From Ruminococcaceae bacterium BL-6 (lineage in GTDB: Bacteria; Bacillota; Clostridia; Oscillospirales; Acutalibacteraceae): 64,000 bases of DNA. Shown piece by piece: positions 44,211 through 53,075 of this stretch. The stretch's first letter is position 1. Every line of letters begins with the position of its first letter. Below the pieces are notes generated by a model. The model was given only the letters and a program-made list of their open reading frames with translations, was not told the origin of the DNA and did not search any database. The DNA lies in assembly GCA_902810075.1 (NCBI GenBank), contig LR778135.1:1178001-1242000 (forward strand), read 5' to 3'. The position numbers were made by a program, and so were the translations under genes.

Positions 44211-47030
44211 ATGAATACGATCACAAATGAAACAAAAGACATACAAAAGCTCGGCGCGTCGGAGGTTTACCAGGCTTTGGGGACAGGGATCGGCGGCTTA
44301 TCCCAATCCGAAGCGCAGGAGCGCATGCGGAAATTGGGGAAAAACGTACTGCCCATCCAAAAGGGCAGCCCGATGATCTGGAAATTCATTTCCAACTTTA
44401 CGCATCTGATGGCGATCCTGCTGTGGGTGGCGGGCGTCATCGCCCTGATCGCGAAGATGCCGGAGCTTGCGGTGGCCATCTGGCTGGTCAACGTCATCAA
44501 CGGTCTTTTCAGCTTCTGGCAGGAGTTCCGCGCCGGAAAGGCGATCGAGGCTCTGAAAAAGCTGCTGCCCGCCTATGTACGGGTGCAGCGGGATGACCGG
44601 GAGCAGAAACTGCTTGCGGAAGATCTTGTCCCGGGCGACGTCATTCTGCTGTCCGAGGGCGACCGCGTTTCGGCGGATGCCCGCCTTGTGAAGGACAACG
44701 ACCTGCGGGTGGACCAGTCGACGCTGACCGGCGAGTCGAACCCCGTCCGCAAAACCAGCGACGGGGTGCTCCGCGACGACCTTTCCCATGTGGAGATGCC
44801 CAATCTGGTGTTCGCCGGGACGACCGTTTCGTCCGGAACCGGACGGGCCGTCGTCTGCGGCACCGGGTCGCACACGGAATTCGGAAAGATCGCCAACCTC
44901 ACTCAGAACCTGAAAGAAGAACCCAGCCCTTTACAGAAGGAAATCGGAAACGTGACGAAAAAAGTTTCGATCCTTTCCGTCAGCATCGGCGCGGCTTTCT
45001 TTGTGCTTTCTATTCTGCTCGCAAAGAGCGATCCGGCCGTCGCTTTTATTACCGCTCTGGGAATGGTCGTGGCGTTTATCCCGGAGGGCCTGCTGCCGAC
45101 CGTGACCCTGTCCCTGGCGATGGCCGTGCAGCGCATGGCTAAGCGGAACGCGCTGATCAAGCGCCTGTCCGCCGTGGAAACGCTGGGGTGCGCGACCGCT
45201 ATCTGCACCGATAAAACCGGAACGCTGACCCAAAATGAGATGACCGTCAGCAATCTCTGGATGGATGGGAGCAACATGGAGATCACGGGTGTCGGCTACG
45301 ACGCCTCGAACGGAAAAATCCTGAGGGACGACCGTCCTGTCTCCCGTGACGACAAGGATCTTTCGGAACTGCTGACGACGGCCGGTCTGTGCTGTAACGC
45401 CCGTCTGCTTCCTCCCGACGAGGGGTCATCCCGCTTTACTGTGCTCGGGGATCCGACCGAAGCTGCGCTTCTTGTCGTCGCGCAGAAGGACGGCCTCGAC
45501 CTGAAACAGCTCAATACCGATATCCCGCGGCTGCGCGAGCTTCCCTTCGATTCGGGGCGCAAGCGGATGACGACCATCCACCAGACAGCCGGCGGGCGGG
45601 TCGCGTTCGTCAAGGGCGCTCCGAAAGAGGTGCTGGAGCTCTGCACCCGCAGGAGGCACAACGGAGCCGACATTCCCATGACGGAGGACGACTTCCGGAA
45701 CATTATGGCGGTCAATGACGGATACGCGCGGAACGGCCTGCGCGTGCTGGCCGTGGCGACCCGCAGTCTCACCGGAGACGCGGCGCTGCCCGTCAGCCTG
45801 AGCGAATATACGCCGGAGCTGGTGGAGAAGGACCTGACTTTCCTCGGGCTGACCGCCATGGTCGACCCGCCGCGCCCTGATGTGGCAAAGGCCGTGAAGG
45901 AATGCCGCAGCGCCGGAATCCGTATTATTATGGTGACCGGCGATTACGGCCTGACTGCAGAGAGCATCGCGCGCCGGATCGGCATCGTCAAGGGGGATCA
46001 CCCCCGGATCGTCACGGGCGTCGATCTTCAGAAGATGAAGCCGGAGGAACTCAAAGAGGCGCTCCAGGACGAAGTGATCTTCGCGCGCGTCGCCCCCGAA
46101 CAGAAGCTGCAGGTCGTCAGCGCCCTGCAGGAGATGGGGGAGATCGTGGCCGTCACCGGCGACGGCGTCAACGACTCGCCTGCGCTGAAGAAGGCGGATA
46201 TCGGCGTCGCGATGGGAATATCGGGCACGGATGTGGCGAAGGAAGCCGCCGACATGATTCTGACGGACGACAATTTCGCATCCATCGTCCATGCAATTGA
46301 GGAAGGCAGGGCCGTCTACAGCAACATCCGCAGGTTTGTGCAATATATTTTTACCAGCAATGTGCCGGAAGCGGTGCCGATGGCGCTTTATGTGTTTTCA
46401 CGCGGAGCGATTCCCCTGCCTTTGACCATCATGCAGGTGCTGTCCATCGATCTCGGCACGGATATCGTGCCGGCAATGGGACTCGGCGTGGAAGAGCCCG
46501 AAGCCGGCATCATGGATGTCCCTCCGCGCTCCCGCAAGGAATCCCTCCTGAATGGACCGTTGGTTGTGCGGGCTTTCTTCTGGTACGGGCTGCTGGAATC
46601 CATTTTCAGCACGGCGGCGTACTTCTTCCTTAACTGGCTGCACGGTTGGCCCGGCGTCCCGCTCGCTTCGTCCGGGACAGTGTACCTGATGGCGACGGCC
46701 ATGACGTTCGCGGCCACTGTATTCTCCCAAATCGGCATGGTGTTCAACTGCCGCACCGAGCAGCTATCCGTCTTCAAAAAAAGGCTGTTCAGCAACCGGC
46801 TGATCCTGTTCGGCGTTGCGGTCGAAGTCGCCATCGTGGCCCTGTGGGTTTATCTGCCGGTCCCGGGCATGCACGCCCTGTTCAACACGGCGCCCCTGGG
46901 GTGGAGGGAATGGCTGTTCCTGATCGCGATACCGCCTGTGATGCTGTTCGTGGATGAACTGCGCAAGGCGTTTCTCCGCCGCCGTGACCGGAGAAAAATG
47001 CACGGCAATAAAATACAGGGAGATGTTTGA
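44211..47030 (+). CDS. P-type cation-transporting ATPase, P2 type resembling Na+/K+-ATPase
   Basis: 939 residues. Actuator motif DQSTLTGES, phosphorylation motif ICTDKTGTLT (Asp334), hinge VTGDGVNDSPALKKADIG, and about ten membrane helices. The helix-4 ion site reads PEGLLPTVTLSLAMAVQRMA; the double Leu after PEG is like the PEGLLATVT of Na+/K+ and H+/K+ pumps rather than the PEGLPAVV of calcium pumps. Substrate is therefore uncertain, with K+ or Na+ favoured. It overlaps the first TrkA-like gene (TGATG). ATG follows AGGAGGAGAG. Confidence 0.9.
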   Translation: MNTITNETKDIQKLGASEVYQALGTGIGGLSQSEAQERMRKLGKNVLPIQKGSPMIWKFISNFTHLMAILLWVAGVIALIAKMPELAVAIWLVNVINGLFSFWQEFRAGKAIEALKKLLPAYVRVQRDDREQKLLAEDLVPGDVILLSEGDRVSADARLVKDNDLRVDQSTLTGESNPVRKTSDGVLRDDLSHVEMPNLVFAGTTVSSGTGRAVVCGTGSHTEFGKIANLTQNLKEEPSPLQKEIGNVTKKVSILSVSIGAAFFVLSILLAKSDPAVAFITALGMVVAFIPEGLLPTVTLSLAMAVQRMAKRNALIKRLSAVETLGCATAICTDKTGTLTQNEMTVSNLWMDGSNMEITGVGYDASNGKILRDDRPVSRDDKDLSELLTTAGLCCNARLLPPDEGSSRFTVLGDPTEAALLVVAQKDGLDLKQLNTDIPRLRELPFDSGRKRMTTIHQTAGGRVAFVKGAPKEVLELCTRRRHNGADIPMTEDDFRNIMAVNDGYARNGLRVLAVATRSLTGDAALPVSLSEYTPELVEKDLTFLGLTAMVDPPRPDVAKAVKECRSAGIRIIMVTGDYGLTAESIARRIGIVKGDHPRIVTGVDLQKMKPEELKEALQDEVIFARVAPEQKLQVVSALQEMGEIVAVTGDGVNDSPALKKADIGVAMGISGTDVAKEAADMILTDDNFASIVHAIEEGRAVYSNIRRFVQYIFTSNVPEAVPMALYVFSRGAIPLPLTIMQVLSIDLGTDIVPAMGLGVEEPEAGIMDVPPRSRKESLLNGPLVVRAFFWYGLLESIFSTAAYFFLNWLHGWPGVPLASSGTVYLMATAMTFAATVFSQIGMVFNCRTEQLSVFKKRLFSNRLILFGVAVEVAIVALWVYLPVPGMHALFNTAPLGWREWLFLIAIPPVMLFVDELRKAFLRRRDRRKMHGNKIQGDV

Positions 47031-47698
47031 TGGTGAAAATCATCGTCGTAGGCTGCGGGCGCAACGGCTCCGGACTTGCGGAGGCGCTCAGCAAAGGCGG
47101 GCACGACGTCACCGTGATCGATTCGAATCCGGCTGCGTTCGCAAAGCTCGGCAAGGACTTCAAAGGAAAAACCGTTCAGGGCGTGGGCTTTGACCGCGAT
47201 ATTTTAAAGAAAGCGGAAATCGAGCGGAGCGATGCGGTGGCCGCGTTTACCGCCAGCGACGAGTCGAACGCGGTCATCGCACGGATCGCGCGGGAAATCT
47301 ATCATGTCCCGAAGGTTGTGGCAAGGCTTTACGACCGCAGGAAAGCGGAAATCTACAAGCGCCTGGGGGTGCAGACCCTGTCGTCCACAACGTGGGGGAT
47401 CAAGCGGGCGGCGGATCTTCTTTCCTATTCTCCCCTCAATTCGGTGTTCAGCTTCGGGAACGGCGATGTGGAGCTTGTCAAGATCGAGGTCCCGTCTCTT
47501 GTGGCCGGGCGCAGGGTCAACGACCTCACGGTTGTGGGGGATATTCATGTGGTCGCCATCGAGCGGGGCAACAAGACGATCCTTCCGACCGGGGGAACCG
47601 CTTTTCAGCGCGGGGATATGCTGTATATCGCCGTGGCCATTGCCGCGGGCAGTCAGCTGAAAAAGCTGCTTGGCCTGAACGGCGGAGAGGGGATGTAA
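47030..47698 (+). CDS. TrkA-family NAD-binding regulator of ion transport, first copy
   Basis: 222 residues. RCK domain with a Rossmann motif IIVVGCGRNGSGLAEAL (about 4-20), Asp at the end of strand 2 (VTVIDSNP), and a C-terminal TrkA-C domain (VVAIERGNKTILPTGG). These proteins gate K+ channels or transporters by binding NAD(H) or nucleotides. It is coupled to the ATPase by overlap, which suggests that it regulates that pump or a Trk channel elsewhere. Confidence 0.88.
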   Translation: MVKIIVVGCGRNGSGLAEALSKGGHDVTVIDSNPAAFAKLGKDFKGKTVQGVGFDRDILKKAEIERSDAVAAFTASDESNAVIARIAREIYHVPKVVARLYDRRKAEIYKRLGVQTLSSTTWGIKRAADLLSYSPLNSVFSFGNGDVELVKIEVPSLVAGRRVNDLTVVGDIHVVAIERGNKTILPTGGTAFQRGDMLYIAVAIAAGSQLKKLLGLNGGEGM

Positions 47699-47701
47699 AG
47701 G

Positions 47702-48370
47702 ATGAAAGTAATCATTGTCGGCGGCGGACAGGTCGGCTCTTATCTGGCCCTGCTGCTGAAAGAGCGCGGCCATGAAGTGACCGTTCTGGAAGCGAAGGCA
47801 GCCCGGGTCGAAACTCTCCGGAAAAGCCTGCCGGAAGAAGCTGTGATATTGGGGAACGGGACAGACCCGAAAACGCTGGAATCCGCGGGGATCCATCACA
47901 CCGACGTGGTGGCTGCCGTAACGGGCCTGGATGAAACGAACCTTGTGATCGCGACGCTGGCCAAGCTGGAATACGGCGTCCGCCGCGTGGTGGGGCGCGT
48001 GAACAACCCGAAAAACGCGTGGCTTTTTACGCCCGTGATGGGCGTGGACGCCGCGCTGAACCAGGCCGACGTAATGGCGCATCTTGTCGCCGAGGAAATG
48101 TCCATGGGCGACATGATGACGCTGCTCAAGCTGCACGGCGGCAAATACTCCCTGGTCGAGCGCATGGTCGGCCCCGCTTCCCCGGTCGCCGGGAAAAAGC
48201 TGCGCGATATCGAGCTGCCCAGGGAATGCGTGCTGCTCGCGGTCATCCGCAATTCGGATCTGCTGATTCCGCGCGGCGATACGGCCATCGAGGCGAACGA
48301 TAAACTGATCGCCATCACCCATATCGACCAGCTTCAAAAGCTGGACGACATGCTCGGGGTAGAAGGATAG
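47702..48370 (+). CDS. TrkA-family NAD-binding regulator of ion transport, second copy
   Basis: 222 residues, 3 bp after the first copy, with the same two domains: IIVGGGQVGSYLALLL with VTVLEAKAARV, and a TrkA-C part with LLAVIRNSDLLIPRGDT. The two copies differ clearly in sequence, so they may form a hetero-octameric ring. No TrkH/KtrB membrane partner lies in the window. Confidence 0.88.
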   Translation: MKVIIVGGGQVGSYLALLLKERGHEVTVLEAKAARVETLRKSLPEEAVILGNGTDPKTLESAGIHHTDVVAAVTGLDETNLVIATLAKLEYGVRRVVGRVNNPKNAWLFTPVMGVDAALNQADVMAHLVAEEMSMGDMMTLLKLHGGKYSLVERMVGPASPVAGKKLRDIELPRECVLLAVIRNSDLLIPRGDTAIEANDKLIAITHIDQLQKLDDMLGVEG

Positions 48371-48447
48371 GGCCGTCCCGGAAATGGACGTAAAATGAGG
48401 AGAAATCGTGCGTCGGCCCGTGGCTCCGCAAAGGATGTGCGGACGGG

Positions 48448-49200
48448 ATGAAATTCAAAGAGTTCGGGGAAAAGGCGCATCCAACCGTGATTTTGCTTCA
48501 CAGGGAGGGCTTCTCCTGGCGGTCGCTGAAAGATGTGATCCGCTGCCTGGAACAGGATTACCATGTCGTCGCGCCTGTGATCGACGGGGATGGAGAAGAC
48601 GGGGCGGCGGCCTTTGTCAGCATACAGGATTCGGCCAAAAAGCTGATCCGGTATATCGACGCGGACTGTCATGGAAACGTGCTTGCCATCGGCGGCCTGT
48701 GCCTGGGGGCGCAGATCGCGGTCGAAGCTCTTTCCGAACGGGCGGATATCGCCCGGTATGCTGTGCTGGAAAGTGCGTCGGTCTGCCCCGAAGACGGATT
48801 CCTGCCGTGGCTGATCCTTTTCTGGGGGCTGCTGTGCAGCCTTGCCGGCAGATTGTTTGCACAAATAGGGAGGAAGCGCCTCGATGCTCCCCGGAGTCCG
48901 CGCGGGCAATCCTGCGGGGATTTCTCCGGAATTCCGGAGAAATCCGTATTCCGTGTAGCCGCATCCTGCAGAAGCTATGCGCTGCCCGATGGGATCAAAA
49001 AAGCCAGGGCCAAAATCCTGCTCATCGTCGGGACAAGGGAATTGAGGCGCATGGACCGGTCCGTCCGCACCCTGATGGGCGCCGTGCCCGGCCTGCAGGT
49101 GTGTGTCTCGCCCGGAACAAGAAGCGGCGGATTCACGCTTTTTCATCCGGAGGAATACCTTTCTTTGGTCGAACGCTTTCTGGAAGGAAAGCTCTCCTAG
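48448..49200 (+). CDS. Alpha/beta hydrolase with a cysteine at the nucleophile position; middle possibly frameshifted
   Basis: 250 residues. HPTVILLHREGFSWRSL and the elbow IGGLCLGAQIAVE follow the fold, but the usual serine of GLSLG is Cys. The end has ILLIVGTREL and an acid/His region that is weakly conserved. Residues about 145-175 (PRSPRGQSCGDFSGIPEKS) look out of register: an alternative frame there reads ESARAILRGFLRNSGE, like the cap helix of relatives, so two compensating frameshifts are possible. The start follows GTGCGGACGGG. Function unknown. Confidence 0.6.
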   Translation: MKFKEFGEKAHPTVILLHREGFSWRSLKDVIRCLEQDYHVVAPVIDGDGEDGAAAFVSIQDSAKKLIRYIDADCHGNVLAIGGLCLGAQIAVEALSERADIARYAVLESASVCPEDGFLPWLILFWGLLCSLAGRLFAQIGRKRLDAPRSPRGQSCGDFSGIPEKSVFRVAASCRSYALPDGIKKARAKILLIVGTRELRRMDRSVRTLMGAVPGLQVCVSPGTRSGGFTLFHPEEYLSLVERFLEGKLS

Positions 49201-49237
49201 CCGGGGTGCTTCTGCAGCTTTAAAAGCTCCTGATAAA

Positions 49238-49285
49238 CGAAACCGGGATATTGCCGATGCATCGGCAATATCCCGGTTTCGTTTT
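49238..49285. terminator. Bidirectional terminator
   Basis: A 44-bp perfect palindrome (49238-49281) with ACCGGGATATTGCC at its outer part, followed by TTTT. Confidence 0.75.
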
Positions 49286-49343
49286 GCGGCGTATCAAAAG
49301 AGAAGGCTTTTTCGGCACTTTGAGCAGGGAGCCTTCCTTTGAC

Positions 49344-49390
49344 TTGACACCGGGGAAAACTCATGCTATGATTTGGTCGTACGTACGACC
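49344..49390 (+). promoter_or_regulatory. Promoter and palindromic operator of the TetR gene
   Basis: TTGACA (49344-49349) and TATGAT (49367-49372) at 17-bp spacing. A perfect 16-bp palindrome GGTCGTACGTACGACC (49375-49390) covers the expected transcription start, as for an autorepressing TetR protein. Confidence 0.8.
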
Positions 49391-49411
49391 TAAAATAAGG
49401 GGATCATAAAA

Positions 49412-50008
49412 ATGAGCGAAAACGCGGAAAAAGAAAATCCGTCTCAAAAAATACTCGCAACCGCATTTGAATGCCTGGCATCCCGGGGCTATGCGAACGT
49501 GTCCATGCGGGATATCGCCGGAGAGGCCGGCGTGGCCTTGAGCCAGCTGACTTACTATTACAGGAATAAACAGGGATTATTTACACAAGTTATTGATAGG
49601 ATGATCCGCCAGTACCTTCATGAGATCGAGGACATCCTGACCTCTGCCGCAAATCCCAAAGAGAGGATGGCTTTGCTCGTGAGGTATTTTAAGAAGCTGA
49701 TCCGGGAGCAGCCGAAGCTTTTGATGCTGTTCATCGATTTTACCGCTCAGGCATTATGGGTTCCCGCCTTCCGCAAGCAGGTGGACGAGCTTTTTGACAG
49801 CATCACCGAAATGATCGAAACGAATATCCTGAACGGATCGGAAAACCGTGAAAGCCTTCGCGGCCACTCATCCAGATCCCTGGCAAAATTGATTCTCGGC
49901 GCGCTTTACGGCACTTCCGTTCAGGTCCTGCTCGGCTTTCATCAGGAGGAAGACATGCAGGCAATTCATCTTGCAGAAAATCTATTTCAAAAGGAGTGTT
50001 TCGAATGA
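49412..50008 (+). CDS. TetR family regulator controlling the phasin/UbiB/YidC operon
   Basis: 198 residues. N-terminal helix-turn-helix with ATAFECLASRGYANVSMRDIA and GVALSQLTYYYRNKQGLF (about 12-60), then a helical ligand domain. The palindrome over its promoter is its probable operator. Its stop overlaps the next ATG (ATGA), so it leads an operon with the phasin-like, UbiB and perhaps YidC genes. Ligand unknown. Confidence 0.88.
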   Translation: MSENAEKENPSQKILATAFECLASRGYANVSMRDIAGEAGVALSQLTYYYRNKQGLFTQVIDRMIRQYLHEIEDILTSAANPKERMALLVRYFKKLIREQPKLLMLFIDFTAQALWVPAFRKQVDELFDSITEMIETNILNGSENRESLRGHSSRSLAKLILGALYGTSVQVLLGFHQEEDMQAIHLAENLFQKECFE

Positions 50009-50343
50009 CAGATCTGTTTGAAAAATCCATCAACCTGGGGCTGGGTCTCTTTCTGTATTCCAGAGAAAAGGTGGAGGAGATCGTGGAAGGGCTGGTGAGC
50101 AAGGGCGAGGTTTCTCAGAAGGATGCACGGCGGGTCGCGGCCGAGCTGATTCAAAAGGGCCGGGAGCAGAGAGAGGAAATGGAAAAGCTGGTTCGGGATG
50201 AGCTCACAAAAGCGCTGGACCGCGGAGGCGTGGCCCGCAAGGCCGACCTGGTGACAAGGGATGAGATCAGGGAAATCGTCAGGGAAGAGATCCGGCAGGC
50301 GCTCCGGGAGAAGGAAGGCGGAAAGCCCGAAGATGCAGAATAA
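50005..50343 (+). CDS. Phasin-like coiled-coil protein
   Basis: 112 residues. A hydrophobic start (LFEKSINLGLGLFLYSREKV) is followed by a long charged helix (about 40-75) and a heptad-like end (IREIVREEIRQALREKEG). This matches small Firmicutes proteins annotated as phasin or PHA-synthesis regulator; lipid or membrane binding is likely. ATG follows AAGGAG. Often found before a UbiB kinase, as here. Confidence 0.65.
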   Translation: MTDLFEKSINLGLGLFLYSREKVEEIVEGLVSKGEVSQKDARRVAAELIQKGREQREEMEKLVRDELTKALDRGGVARKADLVTRDEIREIVREEIRQALREKEGGKPEDAE

Positions 50344-50399
50344 AAAAATCTTTTCGGCTTGCCGCAAGGCTGCCGTATCCTGTGGAGCGGGCTTGATCC

Positions 50400-52076
50400 A
50401 TGGCTGACAGACTCGTGCGTGCCAGAAGATACCGGGAGATCGTGACCGTCTTTGCCAGGCACGGCTTCGGGCTGCTGCTGGAGCGGCTGGGAATCTACCG
50501 ATATTTAAAAATGAAGAGTTCGGATGCCGGTGCGGCGATGAACAACGCGGGCGCTTCAGCAGGGAAGAGGCTGAAGGCGGCGTTGGAAGAGCTGGGACCG
50601 GCATTTGTGAAGCTGGGCCAGATTTTAAGCACCCGGTCCGACATTCTGCCCGCCGATGTGATCACGGAGCTTCAGAAGCTTCAGGATTCGGTGAAACCGT
50701 TCCCCTTTTCCGAGGCCCGCCGGCTGATCGAAGCGGAATTTGAGGACCGCCTGGAAAATGTTTACCTGGAATTTGAGGAGGAGCCTGTGGCTGCGGCGTC
50801 CATTTCCCAGGTCTACCGTGCGAAGCTGACTTCCGGGAAGCCGGTGGCGGTGAAGGTTCAGCGGCCGGGCATCGGAAAGACGATCGACCTGGACCTTGAC
50901 ATCCTGAAAGACCTGGCCCGCCTGATCGACCATACCTCCTATGGCGAGCTGTACGACTGCAGCGGCGTGGTGGCGGAGTTTGAGAATACGATCAAGAATG
51001 AGCTGGATTTTACGAAAGAGGGGAAGAACGCCGACATCTTCCGGAAGAACTTCACCAGGGATCAGGGCGTTGCGGTCCCCGGGGTAAGGTGGATCTATAC
51101 GACGGAGCGGGTCCTTACCATGGAGTACGTCGAAGGGATCCGGATCGACGACCTGAAAGCTCTTGACCTGGCCGGGATCGACAGAAGGAAGCTGGCGGAA
51201 AAGCTGGCGGCGTCCATCTGCAATCAGATTCTGCGGGACGGATTTTTTCACGCGGATCCTCACCCGGGAAATATCCGGGCGATGCCGGACGGGACGATCA
51301 TGTTCCTGGATTTCGGGATGGTCGGGTCCCTCAGCGAGCCGCAGAGAAAAACGATATCCGATTTTTTTGTCGGGGTCACCACCCGGGACTCCGGAATGGT
51401 CGCCAGGGCAATCATCGAGATGGAGGCCGCGCCGAGCCGGGTCAATCGGAAAAGCTTTGAAAAGGACATCGATCAGATCATCGAAAAATACCTGTCGATG
51501 CCGATGAGCGAGATCCGGATCGACCAGCTGATCCGTGAAATCTTCCAGATCGCGTTTGCCAACCATATCAAAATCCCCCGCGAGTTTGCGCTGCTGTCCA
51601 AGACGCTGGGAACGCTTCAGGGGCTGCTGGAAAAGCTCGACCCGCAGCTGGATTCGCTTGCGGTGGCGAAACCGATCGCAAAAAAGCTGATCATCCAATC
51701 GTTTTCGCCGGAAAAAATCGGCGGGAGAGCCAAAAAGGATTTATGGAAATACGGCGAGCTGCTTCATATGCTTCCCTCCGCGATGCTGAACTTCCTGACG
51801 AAAATGGAGGAGGAGGACTTCACCGTTTCCTTTGAAATGAAAGAGGAGGACAGGATCCGAAAACAGATGGAAAAAGTCTCGAACCGGATCACCTTCAGCG
51901 TGATGCTGCTTGCCGTCAGCATCATCCTTGCCGGGGTGCTGGTCGCCTCCGCCTTAAGCGCGGGTGCGTCCGGCGAGATGTACCGGCTGAACCTTCTGGT
52001 GCTGAAATCGGGATTTGCGGTGGAATCGGTCATTGTTTTGGGGCTGATTGTTTCCATGTTCCGGTCAAGAAAATAA
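50400..52076 (+). CDS. UbiB/AarF (ABC1) family atypical kinase
   Basis: 558 residues. ABC1 signature elements: the KxGQ motif in GPAFVKLGQILSTRSD, the Ala-rich loop in EEPVAAASISQVY, VKVQRPGI, the catalytic HADPHPGN, and the metal-binding LDFGMVG. Two C-terminal membrane helices lie at about 500-555. The family supports isoprenoid-lipid biosynthesis or distribution in membranes. It is 56 bp after the phasin-like gene. No good ribosome-binding site is visible for ATG 50400. Confidence 0.88.
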   Translation: MADRLVRARRYREIVTVFARHGFGLLLERLGIYRYLKMKSSDAGAAMNNAGASAGKRLKAALEELGPAFVKLGQILSTRSDILPADVITELQKLQDSVKPFPFSEARRLIEAEFEDRLENVYLEFEEEPVAAASISQVYRAKLTSGKPVAVKVQRPGIGKTIDLDLDILKDLARLIDHTSYGELYDCSGVVAEFENTIKNELDFTKEGKNADIFRKNFTRDQGVAVPGVRWIYTTERVLTMEYVEGIRIDDLKALDLAGIDRRKLAEKLAASICNQILRDGFFHADPHPGNIRAMPDGTIMFLDFGMVGSLSEPQRKTISDFFVGVTTRDSGMVARAIIEMEAAPSRVNRKSFEKDIDQIIEKYLSMPMSEIRIDQLIREIFQIAFANHIKIPREFALLSKTLGTLQGLLEKLDPQLDSLAVAKPIAKKLIIQSFSPEKIGGRAKKDLWKYGELLHMLPSAMLNFLTKMEEEDFTVSFEMKEEDRIRKQMEKVSNRITFSVMLLAVSIILAGVLVASALSAGASGEMYRLNLLVLKSGFAVESVIVLGLIVSMFRSRK

Positions 52077-52099
52077 AAAAGAATTTTCAAGAAAGGATC

Positions 52100-52135
52100 G
52101 GCCCCGTTTGAACCGTCACGAACTTGAACGGGGCC
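52100..52135 (+). other. Hairpin immediately upstream of yidC
   Basis: Stem GGCCCCGTT/AACGGGGCC with an 18-nt loop, 13 bp before the yidC ATG, and no T-run. It contains GTTTGAACCGTC, similar to the GTTTGAACCATC of the two leaders at 2.7 and 9.5 kb. It may hide or replace a ribosome-binding site, since none is visible. Confidence 0.4.
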
Positions 52136-52148
52136 CAAAACCAAAATT

Positions 52149-53075
52149 ATGCTTGATTTTATCGCGATTCCTCTGGGGCATATCCTGAAATTCATCTATG
52201 ATGCCATCGCTTTCGAAAATTATGGGGCCGCAATTATCCTGTTTACCGTGGCGGTCAAGTCGCTTTTGCTGCCTCTGGCGGTGAAGCAATACCATTCGGC
52301 GGCCCGGATGGGCGAGTTGCGGCCCCGGCTGCAGGAAATCCAAAAGAAGTATCAGGACGAACCGGAAAAGATGAATCGGGAGGTCATGGGGTTCTACCGG
52401 GAAAACAAGCTCAGCCCGGCCGGCGGATGCCTTCCCCTGCTGCTTCAGATGCCTATTTTGTTTTCGCTGTATTATGTGATTTCCCAGCCGCTGAAATATA
52501 TGGCGGGAAAATCCGCCGCCGCGATCAGTCAGCTTTATCAGATGATTCCACAGGGCCCGGACAGAATCTCCAACATGCAGGACCTGAGCATCCTCTCTTA
52601 CTTCAGCAGCCATGCGGAAGCATTGAAGCAGACGGGCGGCCTGCTGAAACAGGAAGACCTGCTGAACATGAATTTTTTCGGAATCAACCTCGGGGCGATC
52701 CCGGCCCATGTTTTCACAACTCCGTTCAACGCTTTCATACAGATACATAATTTGCCCCTGCTTGCCATTCCGGTGCTGTCCGCTCTGACAGCCTATTTGA
52801 GCATGAAATACTCGATGAAGGCTTCCCCACAGCCCTCTCAGGAGGAAAGCGGCCAGATGCAGTCCCTGATGCAGAAGAATATGTCGCTGACCTCCCCCGT
52901 CATGAGCGGAGTGATCGCCTTTACGGTTCCCGCCGGCCTGGGCCTCTACTGGATTGCGGGAAACATTTTTCAGATGATCCAGCAGTTGTTCCTGGATCGT
53001 TTCGCGATCAAACAGCCTCAGAATTCCAAAGCAAAGCGTCTGTCTGTGGAAGAAGGGAAAAACTCGATTGAGTGA
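52149..53075 (+). CDS. yidC: YidC/Oxa1-type membrane protein insertase
   Basis: 308 residues with five predicted helices. YidC features: an N-terminal helix ENYGAAIILFTVAVKSLLLP with the hydrophilic-groove Lys, QEIQKKYQDEPEKMNREVM (cytoplasmic hairpin), GGCLPLLLQMPILFSLY and the C-terminal PAGLGLYWIAGNIFQMIQQ. Longer loop between helices 2 and 3 than in housekeeping SpoIIIJ/YidC. It is probably a second YidC linked to this envelope region. The stop overlaps the next gene by 8 bp. Confidence 0.9.
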   Translation: MLDFIAIPLGHILKFIYDAIAFENYGAAIILFTVAVKSLLLPLAVKQYHSAARMGELRPRLQEIQKKYQDEPEKMNREVMGFYRENKLSPAGGCLPLLLQMPILFSLYYVISQPLKYMAGKSAAAISQLYQMIPQGPDRISNMQDLSILSYFSSHAEALKQTGGLLKQEDLLNMNFFGINLGAIPAHVFTTPFNAFIQIHNLPLLAIPVLSALTAYLSMKYSMKASPQPSQEESGQMQSLMQKNMSLTSPVMSGVIAFTVPAGLGLYWIAGNIFQMIQQLFLDRFAIKQPQNSKAKRLSVEEGKNSIE

